From contig SCSL01000005.1 of assembly GCA_004298405.1 (NCBI GenBank), positions 1 through 15,094 on the forward strand: 15,094 bases of DNA, written 5' to 3'. The translations under genes were made by a program, and so were the position numbers. Source of the stretch: Patescibacteria group bacterium (GTDB taxonomy: Bacteria > Patescibacteriota > Patescibacteriia > UBA9934 > GWF2-40-263). The notes beneath the pieces are model-generated. The model ran no database searches. It was given only the letters and a program-made list of their open reading frames with translations, and was not told where the DNA came from. Shown in pieces: positions 7,089 to 12,905 of the stretch (position 1 is the first letter of the stretch; every line of letters starts with the position of its first letter).

Positions 7089-7703
7089 ATGATTTCGAAA
7101 AGTATGGCTAAGTATGTGTGTGAATCGTTGAGAAAAATTGATATACGTTTTCTTAAACGAGAAGGGTATTTAGAGCTGAATGTTTGGCGAAGTGGAATCA
7201 TTATTTGGTCTTCTCGAGGGACTGAGACTGGAAGGGCAAACGTGACAGTCGATTCTCCCAATAGCTCTCTAAACATCTCATACTATTATTCAGACCCATG
7301 GACAGAACCAATGTATGTGAACGAGAGCATAACCCTTACGAGCACGCCCTGTCATTTCGGTGGAGTAAGATACTGGATCAAATGTGGTTGTGGTAGACGT
7401 ATTGGGATCTTATATGCAGGAGCTGCGAAATTTGCGTGCCGACGTTGTTACGATCTTGCGTACTATTCACAACAAGATTGCACACCAAGAATGTTCTCTG
7501 CTCTTAGAAAAGCATGGAAAGATGAAGGGTGGCTTGAAAATGAATATGCAAACATGAGGGTAAAATTCTGGAAAGGAAGACCAACGAAACGATATAGGAA
7601 TTGGCTTGCTAGATTGAGGTGCTATGAGGCACTAAGTTCGGATGCTTCAGAACAGCTTGACACCCTCATACGTTGCTTGGACGGCACGAAGAAGGTAAAA
7701 TAA
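7089..7703 (+). CDS. Zinc-ribbon protein of unknown function
   Basis: A 204-residue protein. Residues 1-60 contain the pattern ESLRKIDIRFLKREGYL, and the centre has CHFGGVRYW (C88) followed by a zinc ribbon: C99-x-C101-GRR and C117-RR-C120, then DLAYYSQ. The C-terminal third is basic and helical. This arrangement of N-terminal CRxIDxxxLxxxG-like segment, CxFGGxRxW, GRRxxxLY, CRxCxxLxY belongs to a widespread uncharacterised family found in proteobacteria, phages and mobile elements; I recognise the pattern but know no established function. Start at ATG 7089, 13 bases after the primase stop, or at ATG 7104 (MAKYVCES); neither has a good ribosome site. It probably shares a transcript with the primase. 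Nucleic-acid binding is the natural guess. Confidence 0.8.
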   Translation: MISKSMAKYVCESLRKIDIRFLKREGYLELNVWRSGIIIWSSRGTETGRANVTVDSPNSSLNISYYYSDPWTEPMYVNESITLTSTPCHFGGVRYWIKCGCGRRIGILYAGAAKFACRRCYDLAYYSQQDCTPRMFSALRKAWKDEGWLENEYANMRVKFWKGRPTKRYRNWLARLRCYEALSSDASEQLDTLIRCLDGTKKVK

Positions 7704-7704
7704 A

Positions 7705-7816
7705 CGTGCTACCCAACCGTTATCATCCAGGAGATTTTTTGTCTGCTTACTGCTCGAAATGGGCGGTCATGCCAGCAAGCGATACTCTTCTGGGTAAGCG
7801 CGGTTGGGTAGCCATG
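7705..7816 (+). ncRNA. Structured inverted-repeat element B upstream of the recombinase
   Basis: An extended hairpin of about 112 nt. The outer 12-bp perfect stem pairs 7708-7719 (gctacccaaccg) with 7801-7812. A second 10-bp helix pairs 7725-7734 with 7786-7795 and includes two G-T pairs. A third pairs 7745-7752 with 7773-7780 with one mismatch. The G-T pairs would be A-C on the minus strand, so the plus strand is the folded one. It fills the gap between the zinc-ribbon stop (7703) and the recombinase start (7834). It may be a leader that controls recombinase translation, a stand-alone RNA, or a single-strand DNA structure. There is no T-run after it, so it is not a simple terminator. The outer arms resemble those of element A (cccaRcc/ggYtggg). 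Confidence 0.6.
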
Positions 7817-7833
7817 GCCGTCCATTTGGTTTT

Positions 7834-9423
7834 ATGAAAAACTTTGTTATCTACGCACGTAAATCCACAGAGTCGGAAGACCGACAGGTTCTTTCGATTG
7901 AATCGCAAGTGGATGAGATGAACGATGTCGCAAGCAAGCTGGGACTGAACGTGACTAAAACATATAAGGAAGCCCAGTCCGCCAGTAAATTAGGACGACC
8001 AAAATTTGCTGAGATGATGCAGGAAGTTTTGGATGGGAAGATTGACGGAATCCTCTGCTGGAAGCTTGACCGTCTTGCACGCAATCCGATTGATGGAGGA
8101 CAGGTTATTTGGGCACTCAAAGAGCAGAATCTCGTGATACAAACTCCAGCCCAGCTTTACAGCGCCGACAAGGAGAACTCCATCATGCTCTATCTTGAGT
8201 TTGGAATGGCACAAAAGTATACCGATGATCTCTCAAAAAATGTGAAGCGCGGAAACATGCAGAAGGCCAAACAAGGTGGCTGGGGTGGTGTTGCCCCTAT
8301 TGGATATCTGAATAAATTGGATGACAATACGGTCATTCTCGACCCAGAACGCGCTCCTTTGATTCGTAAGGTATGGGAAATGATCTTAAATGGTAAATCT
8401 CCTGAACGAGCCAGAAATGTCATCAATAACGAATTGGGTTTCCGCACTGTAAGACGCAAGCGTTCTGGAGGTAGACCGCTTTCTTATAGTGGGATGTATC
8501 GCCTATTGCGTAACCCGTTTTATTACGGCTGGATCAGGCGCAGGCACGACGGAGAACTCATGGAGTATCAGGGAGCTCACGAGCCTATTATTAACAAACA
8601 GGAATTTTGGGAAGTTCAAAGGATTCTAGGGGAACCTGTTCCCAGACCCCAGGTAAAGGAGTTCGCTTATACCGGCCTGATCCGATGTGGTGAATGTGGT
8701 TGCCACTTTACCGCCTATGAGGTCATTAAGAAGTCTGGAAAATCTTATATCTACTATCGCTGCACAAACAAAAAGGATGGCATTGACTGCAAGCAACCTC
8801 AATTAAGCAAGAAGGAATTGGAAGGCCAAATTGTGACATTGCTTGAACAGATGACTATCCCACCTCAGTTTGCCGACTGGGCTATAAAGTGGCTTCGATA
8901 CATTCACGAGCATCAAACGGATTCTCACTCCGCGATTAGAAACTCACTCCAAGAGACATACAATGATGCCCAAAAAAAGATTGATAAACTGACAGACATT
9001 CTCGTCCGTGAGCTCATTAGCGAAGAGGAATACAAACGCCGTAAGGAGGAACTACTGGAAGAACGTGCTTGTATCAAATCTAAACTTGACGATCAAGAGC
9101 TCTCCTCTGATTCATGGATCGATCGCATGGAAAAAACATTCGCTTTTGCAAAAGAAGTGAATCAACGGTTTGCATCGGACAGTAGTCCAGAAGCACGTAG
9201 AACCATTGTCACGTCATTAGGATCTAATTTTCAAATTCTCGACAAAAAACTCACGTTAGACATGGAACCTGTGTGGAGTTTGTTCTCAGAGCACTCCAAA
9301 CAACTCTACAAGGATCTAACTCGTGTAAAAGTGGATGAAACAGGCGTTCTAAAAGAAAATACTACCGCTACATTAGCCGTAGTATCCTCTTGGCAGGGGC
9401 GCAGGGGCTCGAACCCTGAATAA
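7834..9423 (+). CDS. Large serine recombinase (integrase/excisionase of the element)
   Basis: A 529-residue site-specific recombinase. The N-terminal resolvase domain (about 1-150) has catalytic Ser11 in YARKS and the LDRLARN motif with R80 and R83. A recombinase domain follows (about 165-270), with a zinc beta-ribbon at 285-319 (C285, C288, C310, C319) and a coiled-coil region near 365-430. These are the usual parts and length of a large serine integrase, which recombines short attP and attB sites through a Ser-DNA intermediate. I chose ATG 7834, which starts the beta strand before YARKS; an in-frame TTG at 7804 lies inside hairpin B. The last 22 or so residues are encoded by the minus-strand tRNA terminator, the attachment core and the tRNA itself, ending at TAA 9421-9423 within the tRNA. 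The original C-terminus before integration must therefore differ. Confidence 0.93.
   Translation: MKNFVIYARKSTESEDRQVLSIESQVDEMNDVASKLGLNVTKTYKEAQSASKLGRPKFAEMMQEVLDGKIDGILCWKLDRLARNPIDGGQVIWALKEQNLVIQTPAQLYSADKENSIMLYLEFGMAQKYTDDLSKNVKRGNMQKAKQGGWGGVAPIGYLNKLDDNTVILDPERAPLIRKVWEMILNGKSPERARNVINNELGFRTVRRKRSGGRPLSYSGMYRLLRNPFYYGWIRRRHDGELMEYQGAHEPIINKQEFWEVQRILGEPVPRPQVKEFAYTGLIRCGECGCHFTAYEVIKKSGKSYIYYRCTNKKDGIDCKQPQLSKKELEGQIVTLLEQMTIPPQFADWAIKWLRYIHEHQTDSHSAIRNSLQETYNDAQKKIDKLTDILVRELISEEEYKRRKEELLEERACIKSKLDDQELSSDSWIDRMEKTFAFAKEVNQRFASDSSPEARRTIVTSLGSNFQILDKKLTLDMEPVWSLFSEHSKQLYKDLTRVKVDETGVLKENTTATLAVVSSWQGRRGSNPE
9349..9385 (-). terminator. Element-borne terminator for tRNA-Trp
   Basis: On the minus strand, atactac/gtagtat (9379-9385 with 9359-9365) plus the inner gcta/tagc and a 3-nt loop form an 11-bp stem with one mismatch, followed by attttctttt. 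It lies five bases beyond the tRNA CCA end. It also codes for the recombinase C-terminus on the plus strand. Confidence 0.75.
9391..9400. repeat. Candidate right attachment site core inside tRNA-Trp
   Basis: The sequence tggcaggggc, the reverse complement of the tRNA 3' end, is repeated at 1296-1305. The recombinase gene reads straight through it. Confidence 0.65.
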
Positions 9424-9464
9424 AGGTTTTGGAGACCTTCGTGATACCATTTCACTACACCCCT
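9391..9464 (-). tRNA. trpT: tRNA-Trp (anticodon CCA)
   Basis: Reading the minus strand from 9464: acceptor aggggtg pairs with cgcccct, D-arm gtga/tcac, anticodon stem aaggt/acctt with loop ctccaaa (anticodon CCA, plus-strand bases 9430-9432), T-arm caggg/ccctg with loop ttcgagc, discriminator G and an encoded CCA. The cloverleaf is complete and the A1-T72 pair with G73 matches bacterial tRNA-Trp. It is the integration site of the neighbouring element, which preserves the full tRNA sequence. Confidence 0.96.
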
Positions 9465-9476
9465 ATGACGATCGGC

Positions 9477-9504
9477 ATTATACAGGAACCCAATGAATTG
9501 AAAA
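9477..9504 (-). promoter_or_regulatory. Promoter of tRNA-Trp
   Basis: On the minus strand, a perfect -10 tataat (9482-9477) is preceded by ttttca (9504-9499) as a 4-of-6 -35 box with a 16-bp spacer. The start would fall a few bases upstream of the tRNA 5' end at 9464. Confidence 0.7.
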
Positions 9505-9552
9505 GATCTTCCACGGGGGATCGATGAGGAGATGTGATAGAATCGACTCGAT

Positions 9553-10308
9553 ATGCAGATGAAGTTTCTTTGTATCAACCTCTGGCAAGGAGGAAATTTG
9601 ATGGACGAAATTCTTACGTTTTTGAAATGCGAAAACGCAGATGTTGTGCTCATGCAAGAAGTTTACGACGGTCATGAGCCTTCGTGGGAGCGGAAGTTTC
9701 GCTCGATGGATGTGTTACGAGAGACACTTGGCTATCCGCATGAACATTTTGCGCCTGCGTTTCTCGAACGAACAGATTTTGGAAAGATGGAACAGGGAAA
9801 TACTATCCTCTCGAAATATCCAATCGTGGAGAGCCAAGTCTATTATTACGACCAACCCTACGGGGAGCGGGAGGACAAGCTAGAGTATTATGAGAGGACG
9901 CCCCGTAACCTTCAGCGGGTGGCGATTGAGGTAGATGGTCGTACACTCCAGGTTTTTAACACGCAGGGGGTATGGGGAAAGGACGGGGACGATAATGAGC
10001 GACGTTTGATGATGGCGCAGACGATTGTCGATGCAGTCAAACCGTTTAATTCAGTCGTTCTCGCAGGTGATTTTAATGTTCAGGAGAAGACAAAATCGAT
10101 GGCGATGGTCGAGGAGCATCTCGTGAGTGTATTCAGAGATGATCATCGTGCAACGTCTTTCAACATGCGACACAAGACCAACCTTGGGTTCGCCACAGCC
10201 GTTGTCGATATGCTGTTCGTCAGTCCTTCTATAAAGGTTCTCGAACATCGGCAATGCGAGGAGAACGTCTCCGACCATCTTGCGCTTACAACCACATTAG
10301 AAATTTAA
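9553..10308 (+). CDS. Endonuclease/exonuclease/phosphatase (EEP) family protein
   Basis: A 251-residue metal-dependent phosphodiesterase or phosphatase fold. Family motifs are in order: N9 in the first strand (FLCINLW), E36 in LMQEV, GDFN with D173 and N175, and the terminal SDHLAL with D241 and H242. These are the metal and catalytic residues of the DNase I/exonuclease III/sphingomyelinase superfamily. The length is that of a single catalytic domain with no signal peptide, so it is probably cytoplasmic. The substrate cannot be told from sequence; members act on DNA, phosphoinositides or other phosphodiesters. ATG 9553 starts MQMKFLCINLW. Nine bases separate it from the superoxide dismutase gene, so the two are likely co-transcribed. 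It runs divergently from tRNA-Trp. Confidence 0.88.
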   Translation: MQMKFLCINLWQGGNLMDEILTFLKCENADVVLMQEVYDGHEPSWERKFRSMDVLRETLGYPHEHFAPAFLERTDFGKMEQGNTILSKYPIVESQVYYYDQPYGEREDKLEYYERTPRNLQRVAIEVDGRTLQVFNTQGVWGKDGDDNERRLMMAQTIVDAVKPFNSVVLAGDFNVQEKTKSMAMVEEHLVSVFRDDHRATSFNMRHKTNLGFATAVVDMLFVSPSIKVLEHRQCEENVSDHLALTTTLEI

Positions 10309-10317
10309 CTGAATTGT

Positions 10318-10899
10318 ATGTTTGAACTTCCAGAACTCCCTTTTGCAAAGGACGCGTTCGGCGCTTGGACCAGTGCTGAGACGTTTGATTTTCACCATGG
10401 CAAACATCATGCCGGCTACGTGCAGAAGCTCAACGCGGCTGTGCTTGGTAATGAATTCGAAGGTCGTTCCCTTGACGAGGTTATCGCCGGTTCTCGTGAT
10501 CGAAACCCAAAAGTGTTCAACCTTGCCGCTCAGCATTTCAACCACAGTTTCTTTTGGAGTTGTTTGAGCCCAGAATCACAGACACCCAGTGGTGAGTTTG
10601 TTTCTCTGATCGATCGAGACTTTGGTTCGTTCGAGCAATTCAGGAATCAATTTACGGATGTGGCCGCGACGCACTTCGGGTCTGGTTGGGCTTGGCTTGT
10701 ACGATCCGCCGAAGGCATACTCGTAGCGAAAGGTTTCCACGATGCGCAGACACCTGCACAGACCGAGGAGACTCCACTACTTACATTGGACGTCTGGGAA
10801 CATGCCTACTACATCGACCACCGCAATGACCGTGGAGCCTTCATTGAAGGATTCTGGAACCATGTGAACTGGAGGTTTGTCGAACGTCAAGTGAAATGA
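10318..10899 (+). CDS. sodB: Superoxide dismutase, iron type
   Basis: A 193-residue enzyme converting superoxide to oxygen and hydrogen peroxide. The metal ligands are all present: H26 in FHHGKHH, H76 in NHSFFW, D158 and H162 in DVWEHAYY. The active-site Gln is supplied by the N-terminal-side motif AAQHFNH (Q72), the arrangement typical of iron enzymes rather than manganese ones; metal use still cannot be fixed by sequence alone. No signal peptide, so cytoplasmic. It follows the EEP gene after nine bases, and ends at TGA 10897-10899. Its presence implies exposure to oxygen, which is modestly informative for an organism of this type. Confidence 0.95.
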   Translation: MFELPELPFAKDAFGAWTSAETFDFHHGKHHAGYVQKLNAAVLGNEFEGRSLDEVIAGSRDRNPKVFNLAAQHFNHSFFWSCLSPESQTPSGEFVSLIDRDFGSFEQFRNQFTDVAATHFGSGWAWLVRSAEGILVAKGFHDAQTPAQTEETPLLTLDVWEHAYYIDHRNDRGAFIEGFWNHVNWRFVERQVK

Positions 10900-10948
10900 G
10901 GAGAAAACAGAGGGAAACTACGATTTTTTAGTAACAAACACTTTTTTT

Positions 10949-10990
10949 ATGCCAAAAAATCTTGACATAATCTCATTTTTGCGGCATTCT
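10949..10990 (+). promoter_or_regulatory. Promoter with overlapping dyad upstream of the J-domain operon
   Basis: A perfect -35 ttgaca (10962-10967) is followed after 17 bases by a poor -10 cattct (10985-10990). The -35 box sits in the middle of an imperfect inverted repeat, atgccaaaaaat (10949-10960) and atttttgcggcat (10975-10987), which could be an operator for a repressor. The weak -10 fits a regulated promoter. Inference from sequence only. Confidence 0.45.
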
Positions 10991-11028
10991 CCATATCTGC
11001 TCTTTTCACATGAACCCTGGAGGATCCT

Positions 11029-11526
11029 TTGAATCTGTATCAGATTCTTGGCGTCCGTCAGGACGCAAGCCATGAGGAGATCAAAAAGGTCTATCGCCGG
11101 CTCGCGCGGGAAAACCATCCGGACAGACACCCGGATGACGATGAAAAGATCACCCGCTTTAAGGCCGTAGCTTCTGCGTATGAGGTCTTGAGCGACCCTG
11201 TTCGCAGAGCTGTTTACGATCGGGAGAGTCGGCCTGCCGCCTCTCTCCAAGAACTTCTGACCAAGACGGTCGGTGGGCGTGTGTTGAGCGCTATGCTTCC
11301 GCACGCGCCAGCCGCTCGTCGTGATGGTGCGGATAGAATCGTCAGCCTCCCCGTGGAAGACGGACAGGTGACGGTTGTGGATCCGCGTGATCCGAAGACC
11401 GTTCTCAAGGTACCCATGCCCCGTGTCCATCAAATGGCTCGTGTGGCAGGAATGGGTGCTCAGGGCACTGGGGGAGGATCGCCCGGCGCTCTTTACATCA
11501 TCTCGGACATCAAGGAGGAAGAATGA
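11029..11526 (+). CDS. Miniature DnaJ-like J-domain protein
   Basis: A 165-residue protein. Residues 2-67 are a J-domain (LYQILGVRQDAS) with the HPD tripeptide at 30-32 and a typical FKAVASAYEVLSDPVRRAVYD helix III/IV region, so it should stimulate a DnaK-type Hsp70. The long Gly/Phe and zinc-finger regions of DnaJ are missing. The C-terminal 65 residues (DRIVSLPV..., LKVPMPRVHQMARVAGMG..., GALYIISDI) look like one DnaJ client-binding beta domain in short form. The start is TTG 11029, supported by a ggagg ribosome site at 11019-11023, five bases upstream; an ATG alternative would cut the J-domain. It is the first gene of a three-gene operon and overlaps the next start by four bases (ATGA). 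It probably delivers a specific client, perhaps its operon partners, to Hsp70. Confidence 0.88.
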   Translation: MNLYQILGVRQDASHEEIKKVYRRLARENHPDRHPDDDEKITRFKAVASAYEVLSDPVRRAVYDRESRPAASLQELLTKTVGGRVLSAMLPHAPAARRDGADRIVSLPVEDGQVTVVDPRDPKTVLKVPMPRVHQMARVAGMGAQGTGGGSPGALYIISDIKEEE

Positions 11527-11987
11527 GTCTCAAGGGGGAGTTCATATCGAGCTTTGGCTCGTACGTGTCCGAAGATGGAGACGACTCGCGCCGGTCAACG
11601 CTGGTGCAGATGCTAAAGCTGGCACCTGCGCAGCTCATCAACTATATGGAGCCCCATGATCTGGCGGCGCTCCTTACCTGCGTGGTCAGCGTGGATCCGC
11701 GTCCGCCTGCGGCACAGCGGCTCATGCGAGAGTTGCACGCCTGGGAGGAGGCACGCCTGCGAGCCGAGGAGGACTACGAGGATCCTGACGTGATCGCCTT
11801 CGATCCTCGGGTCGACGATGTCGAGTTCGCATTCGACGAGTCGCTACCAGGTCTCGCCCGCTTCCTCGAAGCGGTGAAGATCGCAAAACGTGATAACCGC
11901 TTCGGCCGGATCCTGGTGTGCCTGATGTGGGCGCGTGGGATCCAAAAGATGATCCCCAACCTCTACAACCCCAAGGGGAGGAAGTGA
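11523..11987 (+). CDS. Hypothetical protein, 154 aa, in the J-domain operon
   Basis: Not recognised. The N-terminal half is helical (residues about 22-80), the middle is acidic (EEDYEDPDVIAFDPRVDDVEF, about 80-102) and the C-terminal part is helical and basic (KIAKRDNRFGRILVCLMWARGIQ). No signal peptide and no clear membrane segment. Its ATG overlaps the J-domain stop, implying coupled translation, and its stop lies two bases before the next gene. The tight coupling suggests that the three products act together. Confidence 0.8.
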   Translation: MSLKGEFISSFGSYVSEDGDDSRRSTLVQMLKLAPAQLINYMEPHDLAALLTCVVSVDPRPPAAQRLMRELHAWEEARLRAEEDYEDPDVIAFDPRVDDVEFAFDESLPGLARFLEAVKIAKRDNRFGRILVCLMWARGIQKMIPNLYNPKGRK

Positions 11988-11989
11988 AT

Positions 11990-12730
11990 ATGGGGGACAA
12001 AAACGCCCTGGAGAAGTACGATCCACTGCGTGTTGTCGCCGGCCTCGCTGGCGGCAACGAGGACGTCAAGAGCGCCGCGGCCGAGAATCCCGGCACGGCT
12101 GTGGCGATCATCGCCTCGGTGCACACCCAAGGGGGAGCCAGTCTCCCTGTCCTGGCGCGTGCGCTGGATAATGTCCTGGGACTCATCCAGGACCGCAAGG
12201 CGCGGGGTCTGCTCGACAAGCATGTGACCCCAGAGGTTCAGGCCGAGATGGTCGTGGTCCACGGGGATCTCCCTTCGGTGATCATCCAGGTCGCAGATCC
12301 CGAAGTGATCGTGGCGGCACTAGAGTCTGACGCGGCGCAGACACAGGAAGTCGACAGAGGCCACTTGGTCTCGGTGAGCTTTCTCATCCGCGCCTGGGCG
12401 CGTAACGCCAAGGATCGCAACGACTGGCTGGCGCTCCTAGAGGCAGAGATCGGAGAATTGATTCTGGAGGACCTCCTAATCGCCGCCGTCTACTTCGACG
12501 CGCGAGAGGATGTCGATGAGATCTCCCCCGACATGTGGGAGGAGGTCGGTTTGGACCCCATGGACGCCTACGAGCGTCTGGATGAACTCCTGGAAACTGA
12601 CGAATTGCCTCGCTTCTCGGAGCTCGACGTCGCCGTGGCGGGCAAGCGCCTGCGCGCTCTGAGAGAGAGCTTCCAGCAGGAGACCTCCGTCGAGGCTCTC
12701 AGGAAGCTCGTCGAAGACATCGAGATCTAG
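11990..12730 (+). CDS. Hypothetical acidic protein, 246 aa, in the J-domain operon
   Basis: Not recognised. Starts at ATG 11990 (MGDKNALEKYD) behind a strong ribosome site in ggggaggaag at 11975-11984; the frame is open further upstream but that part overlaps the previous gene. The protein is very acidic, especially from residue 140 on, with Leu/Asp/Glu-rich amphipathic helices that resemble helical-repeat or partner-binding proteins. There is an Ala/Gly/Val-rich segment at about 14-80 and no signal peptide. It is the last gene of the operon. Confidence 0.82.
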   Translation: MGDKNALEKYDPLRVVAGLAGGNEDVKSAAAENPGTAVAIIASVHTQGGASLPVLARALDNVLGLIQDRKARGLLDKHVTPEVQAEMVVVHGDLPSVIIQVADPEVIVAALESDAAQTQEVDRGHLVSVSFLIRAWARNAKDRNDWLALLEAEIGELILEDLLIAAVYFDAREDVDEISPDMWEEVGLDPMDAYERLDELLETDELPRFSELDVAVAGKRLRALRESFQQETSVEALRKLVEDIEI

Positions 12731-12814
12731 GGCGCCTAGGGCGCCCATCGCTCAACCGCCCGACCATCAGCAACGCAACACGTTCGCGTGCTGATGGTCG
12801 GGACTATTTATTTC
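12728..12814 (+). terminator. Long-stem hairpin ending the J-domain operon
   Basis: Bases 12759-12772 (cccgaccatcagca) pair perfectly with 12789-12802 across a 16-nt loop, followed by actatttatttc, a weak T-rich tract. It probably terminates the operon, though the loop is large and the T-run poor. Just before it, tagggcgcc occurs twice in tandem at 12728-12736 and 12737-12745, the first copy containing the stop codon. Confidence 0.65.
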
Positions 12815-12842
12815 ATGTAGCGAATTGAGCAAGAATCGTGTT

Positions 12843-12857
12843 CAAACATGATGTTTG
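12843..12857. promoter_or_regulatory. Possible operator dyad upstream of the 663-aa gene
   Basis: A perfect dyad, caaaca and tgttTG-type arms around a 3-base centre (12843-12857), lies 48 bases before the ATG. I could not find a convincing promoter around it. Confidence 0.3.
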
Positions 12858-12905
12858 CTGAGCTCGTTACAACTGAACTCTCAACCCAAACTCTGGAGTG
12901 GACCC

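Larger units (their letters stand above)
1296..9400. mobile_element. Putative integrative element at tRNA-Trp, carrying a primase and a serine recombinase
   Basis: The boundaries are proposed from a 10-bp direct repeat, tggcaggggc, at 1296-1305 and 9391-9400. The right copy is the 3' end (acceptor, discriminator and CCA) of tRNA-Trp. A large serine recombinase gene sits at that end, as expected for a site-specific element. The interior carries a primase, a zinc-ribbon protein, a possible DNA-binding regulator, a putative lipoprotein and two structured inverted-repeat regions, and lacks recognisable housekeeping genes. Its size is about 8.1 kb. There are no relaxase, coupling-protein, capsid or terminase genes, so it would be a replicating or satellite-like element rather than a self-transmissible one. 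The 10-bp repeat is short on its own; the tRNA-terminator geometry is the stronger argument. Confidence 0.72.

Noticed and set aside
7708..7812. Element B as an integron attC site: its arms match RYYYAAC and GTTRRRY.
   Set aside because: Element A has acccagc/gctgggt and so lacks the conserved AAC/GTT, there is no integron integrase in the window, and the interval between A and B is a 4.4-kb multigene block rather than a cassette. The match alone is weak.
7804..7833. TTG start for the serine recombinase.
   Set aside because: It lies inside the 3' arm of hairpin B; ATG 7834 gives the usual distance to catalytic Ser11.
11722..12420. Several antisense and out-of-frame open frames in the G+C-rich region, as also at 13080-13520 and 14268-14863.
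   Set aside because: Expected by chance in G+C-rich coding DNA; they overlap better-supported genes with ribosome sites and coupled starts.
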